Shown here piece by piece: positions 1 through 8,677 of a stretch of 64,000 nt of DNA (the first letter of the stretch is position 1; each line of letters begins with the position of its first letter). Source of the DNA: Stomatohabitans albus (GTDB taxonomy: Bacteria; Actinomycetota; Nitriliruptoria; Euzebyales; Euzebyaceae); the NCBI RefSeq assembly GCF_036336025.1, contig NZ_JAYKKE010000004.1, forward strand, positions 1 to 64,000, given 5' to 3'. The notes under the pieces were generated by a model. That model was not told the origin of the DNA, made no database searches, and worked only from the letters and a program-made list of their open reading frames with translations. The position numbers and the translations under genes are program-made.

Positions 1-310
1 AACCAAACACCACAAACAAAATGCGGTATCCAAGTACAAACATGCTCACAACAAAAAGTGCAAAACAAACACACTGTACAGTTAAGAAACACCGGAAGTC
101 AGTAATAAACGTCGACCAGGCAATCAAAATGATTCGGTATCGGGTTTATGTTGGTTCAAGTCGGTCGATCAGATCGTCAACTTGTCCCGTCCCGCTACGC
201 GGTCTCCCGTGCGGCGGAAGGAATATAGTACCTATGTACAGAGGGTCCGCAACCCCTTTCCAAAGATTATTTTGACTTCCATGATGAATGCGCAAAGGTA
301 AGCTCACGTA
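1..310. other. Upstream region, no gene recognised
   Basis: The first 160 bases are A-rich and the rest is mixed. A short open frame (21-275, plus strand) has no ribosome binding site and an implausible composition, so it is not called. An AAAGG about 11 bases before the ATG at 311 may be the ribosome binding site of the penicillin-binding protein. I see no RNA gene, no repeat and no convincing promoter here. Confidence 0.5.
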
Positions 311-2692
311 ATGCCTGAAATCATTGGGTTTTTACCTCATCGGGATAACCCAGACCTGCCCTTTCCGATCGTTGATCGTCGGTTCGTATCCTCTCGACGC
401 GGATACCGTCGTGGACAGTTCATAGTGGTGGGGTTAGGCATGCTTGGGCTGGGGCTATTGGCATGGTCATTATTTCCTGACTCCCACCAGGAAGATGGCT
501 TCAACATTGCCCTTGGCAAGTATGGGGTGGCGGTGGTGCGCTCAACGTCCAATCTGCAAACGATTGCCCCCCAGCCAAAAACCTCTTCATTAGTCGATGC
601 ATCGGGGGGCATCGTTACACGACTCCATGGCCCACAAGATCGTGTACCCGTCACCCTTTCACAGATACACCCCTATCTTGTACAAAGTGTGCTGGCGATA
701 GAGGACCGTGGGTTTATGGACCATGATGGGCTTGAACCCAAAGCCATCATCCGTGCGTTTGGTGTGGACCTTGCGGCAGGAAAAATTGTGCAAGGTGGGT
801 CCACTATCACCCAACAGCTCGTCAAAAATGCGATTATTGGCTCAGACCGTACCTGGCAGCGCAAGATTAAAGAAGCATCGTTAAGCCTCCAGCTCGAAAG
901 CCAGTGGTCTAAAGAACAGATATTGGAGGAGTACCTCAATCTCATTTATTTAGGGGCTGGTAATTATGGTGTGGGAGCGGCCAGCAGTTATTGGTTTTCA
1001 ACCACGCCTGATGCGTTAACGTTGCCCCAATCCGCGCTACTCGCCGGAATGATTGCTGCACCAACCTCGTTTGACCCTCGAGAGAATCCTGACGGGGCCA
1101 AAACACGACGCAACCGTGTGCTGGACGCCATGGTGGAGACGAAGGCGATTACTCGGGCAGAGGCCGATCAGGCTAAAGAGGCTGACTTAGGTTTGGCTAT
1201 CAATGAGCGGGCCAGTGGAATGGATGCCGTGACCGCGTGGATCGTCCATCGCCTTCAACATGACCCAGCCTTTCATACCTTGGGTGATACCCCGGCCGAT
1301 CGTGCATCAAGAATATTTGGCGGTGGGTTGACCATTCACACCACGATCGACCCTCGTTGGCAACAGTCAGCCGAAGCGGCAGTCAACGCGCAGATTGCCA
1401 CAGGTTCTCAGGCCCAAGCGGCAGTGGTCGCCATCGACCCAGACACCGGCTACGTGAAGGCCATGGTGAGTGGCTCAAAGGATCCCAATCGGCCTGCAGC
1501 CTCCCTGAACTTAGCGGCACAGGCGATTCGTCAGCCTGGTTCAACCTTCAAACCCGTCGTATTAGCGGCTGCTTTGCGGAGTGGAATCAACCTTGACCAA
1601 AGCTATCCAGCCCCGGCATCCATTACCCTTCCAGACCGTTCCAATCCCAACGGACCAGCCTGGACAGTCAATAACGCTGGAGGTGCAGCCTATGGAGCGT
1701 TGGATTTACGCGCCGCAACGGCATTTAGCGTGAATACCGTCTACGCCCAGGTTATGAATGACATAGGTGTACCTGCCGTGAAACAGATGGCGACCGACCT
1801 CGGCATCACCCACCCGTTGCCCGATAGTCCAGCTATCGCACTAGGTGCAGGTGAATTAACTGTAATGGATATGGCTAGTGTCCAAGCGACGTTGGCAACT
1901 GGTGGCTTGTATCATGCACCGACCGTTGTGTCGAAGATCACCGATGAACATGGTCAGGTTGTATATGAGGGCGCCACAGGAAAGGGCACCCGCACAGTTG
2001 AGCCTGCGGTGGCATGGGCGACAACACGGGCCATGACCGCCGTTGTTGACGAAGGTACCGGCCATGCGGCAGATATCGGTCGCCCCTTTGCCGGAAAAAC
2101 AGGGACGAGCCAAAACAATAGTGATGCCTGGTTCACAGGGTTTACTCGGGATGTGGCCGTAGCCGTCTGGGTTGGTGACCCCCAAGCCCAAACACCCCTA
2201 CGGCCTCCAGTTACCCCAATTGAAGTGAGTGGGGCCAATTGGCCTGCCATGATTGCAGGCCAAACCGTGTCTGGCATTGAACGCCAAATCAATCTGCGCC
2301 CCTTTACCGTGCCCGAGGGGGAACGAGTTCGCGTACTGATCGATAAGACACGGGGTTGTCTACCGAACCCTAACACCCCACCAGCACTCTTAGCTGAGAT
2401 TGATTTCCCTGCGGGCCAAGAGCCGACAAGCGTTTGTGTTGAACCCACAGCACCCGACAGGATCACCGTACCCAACGTAGTTGGGCTAAAGGCTGATACA
2501 GCGACACAGGCAATGGAGGATGTTGGCCTCCGCGTTACGGTCACAGAACAAGCCAATGACCAGGTACCTCCAGGTGTGGTGTGGGCGCAAACACCAAATC
2601 CGGGCACCCAAGGGGCACCTCCTTATAGCCAAGCAACGCTCCTAGTTTCGCCCGAAAAGAAGCCAACACCAGCCCGCACCCCAGGGAATTAG
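311..2692 (+). CDS. Class A penicillin-binding protein (bifunctional transglycosylase/transpeptidase) with PASTA domain
   Basis: This enzyme polymerises lipid II into glycan strands and cross-links the peptides at the outer face of the membrane. A basic cytosolic N-terminus is followed by one membrane segment at about residues 37-55. The GT51 transglycosylase domain shows EDRGF at 131, GGSTITQQ at 162 and the EEYLN motif near 206. The transpeptidase domain has the serine motif STFK at 411, SVN at 473 and KTGT at 596. One PASTA domain (about 718-785) ends the protein, followed by a short Pro-rich tail. All catalytic motifs are intact and 793 residues is usual for actinobacterial PonA-like proteins. 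It seems to be monocistronic, with a hairpin just after the stop codon. Confidence 0.95.
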   Translation: MPEIIGFLPHRDNPDLPFPIVDRRFVSSRRGYRRGQFIVVGLGMLGLGLLAWSLFPDSHQEDGFNIALGKYGVAVVRSTSNLQTIAPQPKTSSLVDASGGIVTRLHGPQDRVPVTLSQIHPYLVQSVLAIEDRGFMDHDGLEPKAIIRAFGVDLAAGKIVQGGSTITQQLVKNAIIGSDRTWQRKIKEASLSLQLESQWSKEQILEEYLNLIYLGAGNYGVGAASSYWFSTTPDALTLPQSALLAGMIAAPTSFDPRENPDGAKTRRNRVLDAMVETKAITRAEADQAKEADLGLAINERASGMDAVTAWIVHRLQHDPAFHTLGDTPADRASRIFGGGLTIHTTIDPRWQQSAEAAVNAQIATGSQAQAAVVAIDPDTGYVKAMVSGSKDPNRPAASLNLAAQAIRQPGSTFKPVVLAAALRSGINLDQSYPAPASITLPDRSNPNGPAWTVNNAGGAAYGALDLRAATAFSVNTVYAQVMNDIGVPAVKQMATDLGITHPLPDSPAIALGAGELTVMDMASVQATLATGGLYHAPTVVSKITDEHGQVVYEGATGKGTRTVEPAVAWATTRAMTAVVDEGTGHAADIGRPFAGKTGTSQNNSDAWFTGFTRDVAVAVWVGDPQAQTPLRPPVTPIEVSGANWPAMIAGQTVSGIERQINLRPFTVPEGERVRVLIDKTRGCLPNPNTPPALLAEIDFPAGQEPTSVCVEPTAPDRITVPNVVGLKADTATQAMEDVGLRVTVTEQANDQVPPGVVWAQTPNPGTQGAPPYSQATLLVSPEKKPTPARTPGN

Positions 2693-2698
2693 CTTCCT

Positions 2699-2746
2699 GC
2701 TATACAACCCCCCATTCATGACGAATGTGGGGGCACTCTGGTATAG
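2699..2746 (+). terminator. Hairpin after the penicillin-binding protein gene
   Basis: A GC-rich stem (CCCCCATTC with GAATGTGGGGG, 2709-2733) is framed by an outer GCTATA/TATAGC pair (2699-2704, 2741-2746). No T run follows directly, so it may be a weak or factor-assisted terminator. Confidence 0.5.
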
Positions 2747-2878
2747 CCATACTCGATTAGCCACTTTTTGACTATCCCAAAATCCATTACCCATTTTCTG
2801 ATTATTTTTCTTGCATTTTATTACATATTGAAATAATCTTTTGGCAGGTAATCAGTTATATCTTCAAGCGAGGAAGCT

Positions 2879-3712
2879 ATGTCAACAAACTCTCCTTTCT
2901 CATCCGATCCGGCAGACTCCACAGCTAACGGTGAAACAACTAACCAAGACGGCACCTCGGGTACCACACCACCTCCACCTACAGGCCGTTGGGGAGCACC
3001 ACCAAAACCACCCGTTACACCGTCTGGTTCACCCGAACCTGCCGTCAAACGGCGATCAAAACCAGTCATCATCGCAAGTGCAATCGGTCTATTCCTCAGC
3101 GGATGTGTAAGTGGTTGTGTATCAGGTGCAGCAATAATCCAATCAAATCGTGATTCAACGCCGCCTACGCCCAGGGCGACTGTGACCGTTACTGCGAGCG
3201 CTTCAACAGCACCGTCAACAAGGCCACCCTCCACCCCACCGCTATCAGAACTATCAACCCCGCCCACACCACCAGCGCCAGTCTCACCACCTGAGCCCAC
3301 ACAAGAACCAGCGGCTCAGCCACCTGCACCAGACCCCGGTCCAGCGCCTGATGCAGACCCACTCACCCAGCAAACAGCACGAGGAACGATTACGATCACC
3401 GCATTTTCACCGAGCCAAGATGAGTTCACGGGAACAAAACCACTGCTGTGTACAACCGCAACCTTTGCCAGCAGTGGTGACCGGTCCTGGTCGATCAATA
3501 GTTATGCCTTCGAATTAGCCGCACCAGATCACAGCCGTACTTCCCCAGCCATCTTTTCATCGGGACGCAATATCCCGCTAACAACGCTAGAACCAGGCGA
3601 CACGGTGGCCGGTGAAGTTTGTTTTGAGGACAGTGGACAACGTGGTGCGTACACCTTGATTTGGGATGAACCGTTTGTCGGTTCGGTTCGCTGGAATATC
3701 ACCATTCCCTAG
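2879..3712 (+). CDS. Membrane-anchored protein with Pro-rich linkers and a DUF4352-like C-terminal domain
   Basis: The function is unknown. The N-terminal 55 residues are Pro/Thr-rich and end in a basic stretch (KRRSK). They lead into a membrane segment at about 62-80 containing LSGCVSGCVSG. A long Pro/Ser/Thr linker follows to about 165. The last 110 residues resemble the immunoglobulin-like DUF4352 domain found on many actinobacterial surface proteins, with one pair of Cys that could form a disulfide. The cysteines in the membrane segment are not a clean lipobox because of the long cytosolic stretch before them. GAGGAAG lies just before the ATG and fixes the start. The protein probably faces the cell wall. 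Confidence 0.75.
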   Translation: MSTNSPFSSDPADSTANGETTNQDGTSGTTPPPPTGRWGAPPKPPVTPSGSPEPAVKRRSKPVIIASAIGLFLSGCVSGCVSGAAIIQSNRDSTPPTPRATVTVTASASTAPSTRPPSTPPLSELSTPPTPPAPVSPPEPTQEPAAQPPAPDPGPAPDADPLTQQTARGTITITAFSPSQDEFTGTKPLLCTTATFASSGDRSWSINSYAFELAAPDHSRTSPAIFSSGRNIPLTTLEPGDTVAGEVCFEDSGQRGAYTLIWDEPFVGSVRWNITIP

Positions 3713-3748
3713 CGCGGTATAGCTGCCGATTACCGTGGTGAACCACTA

Positions 3749-3786
3749 AGTCGGTAGCCGTCTCGCTATCGGCTACCGACTCGTTT
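3749..3786. terminator. Bidirectional terminator between convergent genes
   Basis: There is a perfect 12-bp stem, AGTCGGTAGCCG with CGGCTACCGACT, around a 9-base loop, followed by CGTTTATAC on the plus strand. It lies between the plus-strand membrane protein and the 3' end of the minus-strand PolX-like gene and could serve both. Confidence 0.75.
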
Positions 3787-3802
3787 ATACGAATTCCTTT
3801 GC
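3781..3802 (+). repeat. Copy 1 of a 22-bp intergenic repeat
   Basis: A 22-bp stretch beginning TCGTTTATACGAATT recurs at 20730-20751 with one mismatch. It contains the small palindrome TCGT-TTAT-ACGA. Its role is unknown. Confidence 0.5.
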
Positions 3803-3809
3803 CGACCTG

Positions 3810-5489
3810 CTAGCGACGTTTTGCATTCACAAATGCACGGACTGCCTCAATAGGTTGACAGTTCAAAATATGAGCTGGCAGAGCCAAGGCCCGCTGCGCT
3901 TGCCAAACCCCAAAACGGGCATAGCCCAGGCTCGCTAGATCGTGAGCATCACAGCTAATCGTGAGAGTGACTCTCGCCTTGATCGCCGCCTCAATGATGG
4001 GTGCATCAATATCGAGACGAACGGGGTGGGCATTAATCTCTAAAGCCGTACCCGTCTCACGACATGCCTCCAAAATGGCGGCTAATTCAACCTCAAACCC
4101 CGGACGCTGCCCCACCTTTCGCCCGCGAAGATGGCCGATGCAATTGACGAATGGATTTGTAATCGCAGTAAGAATCCGATCAGTCTGTATCCCTGGATCA
4201 GCCTCAAGATTGTTGTGCACACTTGCCACCGTCCAGTCAAATGCCGCCAAGATCTCCGGGTTGTAATCAACCTCACCAGACATTCCGATATTTAACTCTG
4301 ACCCATCAAGAATCGTGATACCGAGGGAATCCCCAATACCAGCTAGCTCCTTTCGTCGCGCAAGGACTTGTTCAGGAGACAGTCCATTGATGGCAAGATC
4401 TTCAGCATGATCGGTGGCTGCCCAATACTCCAACCCATTGTCTTTGGCTCGTGTGGCCATCTCAATCAGGCTATTCAATCCATCACCGCTCCACGTTGAA
4501 TGCCCATGAAGATCCCCAACTAAGTCGGCTACCGTCACAACATCGGGAATAGTCCCTTCAGCCGCGAGGTCAAGGATGTCACTCCGCTCTCGTAAGGTTG
4601 GTTTCACCGGTTGGAGCCCCGCTGCTTCGTACACGGCAGCTTCAGTGGGATAGGGGGCGTTAGGGTCAGATAAACGGTCCATCACGGTCGATACATGGGC
4701 ATCTGGCCCAGTCGTCGTGAGTACGTCAATGCCATACCGCGCAGGTGTCGTCAGCGTGATCGCAACCGGAATGCCTGCGGGTGATTTAAAGAGTAAGAAG
4801 TCATCTTCTGCCGTGAGGAGATCGGCACAGGCTCGGTCGAGTACGATGCCTTTAATGAGCGTGGGGATAACGTCTGAGGCGACGGTGAATTCCAGAACCT
4901 TGAAATACAATTTCCCACGACGCCAGTCTCCTACTGTGGTGACTTGGGCATCAGGGTCAAGGGCATGGACCACTTGATGTATATGTGCTTCGAGCGTTAA
5001 CCCATCGAAGGTAGGGAAACCGTTCGCTCGTAGGGCTAGATAGGCCCGCAACCCATCTGCAAGTTTATCTACGCTTTTCTTACCCATTCGGGGTAAGGAT
5101 GCAATACGACCATCAGTAATGGCATCCGCGAGTGTTTGAAGACTGTCTATACCAAGTTCACGATGGAGGCGAGCCGCAGTTTTAACCCCCAACCCAGGGA
5201 TATTCGTCAGGATAACCACACCATCGGGGATTTGAGCGCGATAGGTTTCGAGTTCGTCGATAATGCCAGTACGCAACCACTGGTCAATTTTTTCAGCCGT
5301 TGCAGCCCCAACTCCTGGAAGGGCAGCAATAGCTTCACGGTCCATAGCCGTGATATCTTCCGACAACAGCCGGATAGTTACTGCGGCTTTCTCATAGGCC
5401 CGGGTTCGGAACACTGATTCCCCAGCTATTTGTGCCCGTCGGGCCAAATCTTCAAACGTTCGAGAAAGCTCGTGGTTATACCAAAACAT
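3810..5489 (-). CDS. PolX-like protein with HhH and PHP domains; polymerase site degenerate
   Basis: The layout is that of bacterial family X DNA polymerase/3'-5' exonuclease (about 570 aa; here 559): an N-terminal helical region, helix-hairpin-helix motifs (LPGVGAATAEKI near 57, IPGLGVKTA near 97, LPRMGKKSV near 132), a palm-like region and a C-terminal PHP domain. The nucleotidyltransferase signature is broken. After GDWRRG (187-192) the usual DxD is replaced by KVLEF, and the third Asp (VDLR in active enzymes) reads VAIT near 242. The PHP metal residues look intact: HGHS at 328, TDH at 359, SVH at 423, GH at 452 and DAH at 514. I infer a nuclease or phosphoesterase and DNA-binding role without polymerase activity. 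Confidence 0.85.
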   Translation of the reverse strand: MFWYNHELSRTFEDLARRAQIAGESVFRTRAYEKAAVTIRLLSEDITAMDREAIAALPGVGAATAEKIDQWLRTGIIDELETYRAQIPDGVVILTNIPGLGVKTAARLHRELGIDSLQTLADAITDGRIASLPRMGKKSVDKLADGLRAYLALRANGFPTFDGLTLEAHIHQVVHALDPDAQVTTVGDWRRGKLYFKVLEFTVASDVIPTLIKGIVLDRACADLLTAEDDFLLFKSPAGIPVAITLTTPARYGIDVLTTTGPDAHVSTVMDRLSDPNAPYPTEAAVYEAAGLQPVKPTLRERSDILDLAAEGTIPDVVTVADLVGDLHGHSTWSGDGLNSLIEMATRAKDNGLEYWAATDHAEDLAINGLSPEQVLARRKELAGIGDSLGITILDGSELNIGMSGEVDYNPEILAAFDWTVASVHNNLEADPGIQTDRILTAITNPFVNCIGHLRGRKVGQRPGFEVELAAILEACRETGTALEINAHPVRLDIDAPIIEAAIKARVTLTISCDAHDLASLGYARFGVWQAQRALALPAHILNCQPIEAVRAFVNAKRR

Positions 5490-5574
5490 GGCACAAGGCT
5501 AGGCCATGAACCGAACATGGACCGCATGGCAATGAGAAAACTCACCCTGCAATCCATGAATCGGTTATGGCGTA

Positions 5575-6996
5575 CTAGCTGATAGCAGCTCTCAACCGCA
5601 CAACTTGTTCCCGTACTGCACCGGCACCATTTGGTGCATTACGCCGTGCGACACCAGCGTGAGGGTTGACTAAGGCGCTTAATGCCGCAGTGTCAAGCCC
5701 CTGTAATGCCGGTACCCGTTCAGCAAGCTGTGCAGGGGATAAGTCAATAATGTCGATACCTTCAGCTTCACAACTGGCGACCAAAGATCCCACGACCTCG
5801 TGGGCCTGTCGGAATGGCATTCCTGCACGTACGAGCGCCTCGGCAATATCAGTGGCCATCGCAAACCCACCACCAGCCCCTGCCGCCACATGTGTCGTAT
5901 TAAAGGTCAGCCCCTCAATCATCCCAGCCACGGCGGGCAACACCACATCAAGCGTGTCGGCGGCATCAAAGAGCACAACTTTGTCTTCTTGTAAGTCTCG
6001 GTTATAGGTCAATGGCAGCCCTTTACACATCGTTAATAGCGCTTGGACTGCCCCAAACAACCGCCCGGCCTTGCCGCGAACAAGTTCAGCAATATCGGGA
6101 TTACGTTTTTGAGGCATGATGCTCGAGCCAGTGGAAAAAGCGTCTGAACAGCGGGCCCAGCCAAACTCCACACTCGACCACAAGATAATGTCCTCACATA
6201 ACCGACTGAGGTGCATACCGATAATGGCCACCGCAGCAAGGTATTCAACCATGAAGTCGCGGTCAGCAACCGCATCCATCGAATTGGGTGCGATACCCGT
6301 ATAGCCCAAGGCTTGGGCATACTGCATCGGATCAAGCGGTAAGGTCAACCCTGCCAATGCCCCTGACCCGAGCGGTGACACCGCCATGATTCGGTCCTTG
6401 CAATCGTGAAGGCGGTCCAGGTCACGCGCCAGCATCCATCCGTATGCGGCAAGGTGATGCCCAATGGTCACCGGCTGCGCACGTTGGAGATGGGTAAACC
6501 CAGGGGCAATGGCCTCGGCATGTAGCGCCGCCTGATCAGCAAGGGTGGTAATGACATGTTTTAATCCAGCGCGTTGGTCATCAATCGCCTGGGCCAGCCA
6601 TAGCCTCGCATCGTTGATGACTTGGTCATTCCGGCTACGCCCGGCACGTAACCTGCCCCCCGTTTCACCAAGTAATTCCACAAGCCGACGCTCAATTGCC
6701 CCATGAATATCTTCATCATCTGGGGTGTATTCAAACTCCCCAAGGGCAAAGGATTCACGAATCGTGTCTAAGGCACCCGTTATGGCCGCATGGTCAGCAG
6801 CAGTCAATACCCCAATGCGGAGCAATTCATCAGCATGAGCTGTGGAACTCGCAAGATCGTAGGGCCACATCCGATGGTCTGTCGCAATGGATACACCGAG
6901 TTCCCACGCTGCTTGAGCAGGGCCATCACTAAAACGGGCACCCCAAAGTCGCCCCGCACTCGTGGCCCCATATGGTTGGTTTTCTGTGGACATCAT
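5575..6996 (-). CDS. argH: Argininosuccinate lyase
   Basis: This is the last step of arginine synthesis: argininosuccinate is split into arginine and fumarate. The fumarase/aspartase superfamily signature GSSIMPQKRNP is present, including the catalytic Ser. The length, 473 aa, is normal. Two ATG codons occur at the start (6996 and 6993). The first overlaps the argG stop as ATGA, and a GGAG lies 4 or 7 bases upstream depending on the choice. It is the last gene of the minus-strand arginine operon, and no clear terminator separates it from the PolX-like gene downstream. Confidence 0.96.
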   Translation of the reverse strand: MMSTENQPYGATSAGRLWGARFSDGPAQAAWELGVSIATDHRMWPYDLASSTAHADELLRIGVLTAADHAAITGALDTIRESFALGEFEYTPDDEDIHGAIERRLVELLGETGGRLRAGRSRNDQVINDARLWLAQAIDDQRAGLKHVITTLADQAALHAEAIAPGFTHLQRAQPVTIGHHLAAYGWMLARDLDRLHDCKDRIMAVSPLGSGALAGLTLPLDPMQYAQALGYTGIAPNSMDAVADRDFMVEYLAAVAIIGMHLSRLCEDIILWSSVEFGWARCSDAFSTGSSIMPQKRNPDIAELVRGKAGRLFGAVQALLTMCKGLPLTYNRDLQEDKVVLFDAADTLDVVLPAVAGMIEGLTFNTTHVAAGAGGGFAMATDIAEALVRAGMPFRQAHEVVGSLVASCEAEGIDIIDLSPAQLAERVPALQGLDTAALSALVNPHAGVARRNAPNGAGAVREQVVRLRAAIS

Positions 6997-8195
6997 TGGT
7001 CTCCATTGGTTTCAGCCCAGACCTTGGTCGGTAAGCCCCATAATTTGACAAATCCAAGGGCCATGGAGTGATCGAACTCATCACTGGCGTCATAGGTAGC
7101 CAAGCCACGTTGATAGAGGCTTTTCTCTGAACGTCGGCCGGTTGGGGCGACGGTGCCTTTGTACATGCTGAGCCGAACATCACCTTCAATGGAGGTATTA
7201 GCTTGCATGAAGAACGCATCAAGAGCTTGTTTATACGGGCCATACCAGAGTCCGTTATACACAAGTTTGGCCCAGACGGCGCTCGCATCCTTCATACCAA
7301 CGGCAAGTTCCGTTTCAACCGTCAAGTTTTCTAATTCTTCATGGGCCGCCATGATGACGGCCGCCGCTGGAAACTCATAGACCTCACGACTCTTGATCCC
7401 TACAAGACGGTCTTCAACCATATCGAGACGACCAATCCCGTGAGCACCAGCACGGGTATTTAATGTAGCGATGATTGAAAAGAGATCCATCACCTGCCCA
7501 TCAAGTGCCACCGGGATGCCCCCAGCGAAGGTCAACTCAACCTCTTCAGGAGTATCAGGAGCATCAACCGGGTGGGTAGTCATGGCATAAATATCACTGG
7601 GTGGCGCCACCCAGGGATCTTCTAGTGCACCACACTCAGCAGCTCGACCCCACAGGTTTTCATCAATGGAGTAAGGGTTCTCCTTTTTGGCAACAACGGG
7701 AATCCCATGTTCGGCAGCAAAGTCAAGGGCTGCATCACGGGTGAGCCCCCATTCTCGAATGGGTGCTTCAACAGTTAGATGTGGAGCAAGGGCCATCGCG
7801 GCTACATCAAACCGCACTTGGTCGTTGCCTTTACCGGTGCAGCCATGGGCAATGGCATCAGCTCCATGGGCCTTTGCTACCTCTACCAGATGCTTCACGA
7901 TGAGTGGACGGCTCAACGCACTGACGAGGGGATACTTCCCCATGTATTTCCCGTTTGCCCGAATACAAGCAGCAACAAATTGATCCGCAAACTCGGCGCG
8001 TGCGTCAAAAATGACGGCATCGCTGGCGCCACAATCCAGAGCACGCTGGCGGATTCGTTCCATTTCCCCTTCGGCAGCTTGACCAACATCCATCGCACAT
8101 GCGATGACCTCGTAGCCTTTATGAATCTTGAGCCATTCAATGGCCACGCTGGTATCAAGCCCACCGGAGTACGCGAGCACGAGTTTCTTTGACAT
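6993..8195 (-). CDS. argG: Argininosuccinate synthase
   Basis: It joins citrulline and aspartate using ATP to form argininosuccinate. The N-type ATP pyrophosphatase loop AYSGGLDTS lies at residues 8-16. The protein is 400 aa, the family norm. It overlaps argH by four bases (ATGA), which implies translational coupling. It follows argR after 11 bases, with GGAG before the ATG. Confidence 0.96.
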   Translation of the reverse strand: MSKKLVLAYSGGLDTSVAIEWLKIHKGYEVIACAMDVGQAAEGEMERIRQRALDCGASDAVIFDARAEFADQFVAACIRANGKYMGKYPLVSALSRPLIVKHLVEVAKAHGADAIAHGCTGKGNDQVRFDVAAMALAPHLTVEAPIREWGLTRDAALDFAAEHGIPVVAKKENPYSIDENLWGRAAECGALEDPWVAPPSDIYAMTTHPVDAPDTPEEVELTFAGGIPVALDGQVMDLFSIIATLNTRAGAHGIGRLDMVEDRLVGIKSREVYEFPAAAVIMAAHEELENLTVETELAVGMKDASAVWAKLVYNGLWYGPYKQALDAFFMQANTSIEGDVRLSMYKGTVAPTGRRSEKSLYQRGLATYDASDEFDHSMALGFVKLWGLPTKVWAETNGDQ

Positions 8196-8206
8196 GGAGT
8201 CTCCTT

Positions 8207-8677
8207 TTATGCTGACGGGGAAATATGAATATGGGTATTAAGCGCGGCAGCGATGTCATGACCGCTTGCTGGCTCACGTGCAATGATGAGAACCGTATCG
8301 TCACCTTGAATAGTCGCGAGTACATCGGGCAGATCAGCACCATCGATGGCTGCGGCGACAGGTGGACCAGACCCAGGTGGGGTACGCACCACACAGAGCT
8401 GGCCGCTCCCTTCAATCATCAAGGCGTACATGCGCAGTACACCGGATAGATCTGGACGGCCCGGTGGCCGATAAATCTCATCTCCGTTAGCGAGTCGCAC
8501 CTTAAACACTCCCAGGGCGTCAAGGTCACGGCTAATGGTGGCTTGACGGACATCTACGCCATCACTCCGCAGATACGTCACCAATTGGGTTTGGCTAGAG
8601 ATGTCATAGCGAGAGAGATACGACAGAATCAGCCGGTGCCGATCCTCACGAGATACGGGTTGAGAGGCATTACTCAC
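8207..8677 (-). CDS. argR: Arginine repressor
   Basis: This is the hexameric, arginine-responsive repressor of arginine genes. The N-terminal winged helix has the signature QATISRDL (about 48-55 of the called protein). The C-terminal arginine-binding/oligomerisation domain has TPPGSGPPVAAAID and TIQGDDT, the latter corresponding to GTIAGDDT in relatives. I chose the GTG at 8677 (156 aa) over the TTG at 8683 because AGGAG sits 7 bases before the GTG but only one before the TTG. The GTG overlaps the argD stop (GTGA). It probably acts on the ARG box at argC. Confidence 0.94.
   Translation of the reverse strand: MSNASQPVSREDRHRLILSYLSRYDISSQTQLVTYLRSDGVDVRQATISRDLDALGVFKVRLANGDEIYRPPGRPDLSGVLRMYALMIEGSGQLCVVRTPPGSGPPVAAAIDGADLPDVLATIQGDDTVLIIAREPASGHDIAAALNTHIHISPSA

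Noticed and set aside
21-275. Open frame of 84 codons at the window start
   Set aside because: No ribosome site, odd composition and no recognisable domain; likely chance.
1954-2607. 217-codon frame antisense to the penicillin-binding protein gene
   Set aside because: It mirrors a well-supported gene with intact catalytic motifs and has no ribosome site.
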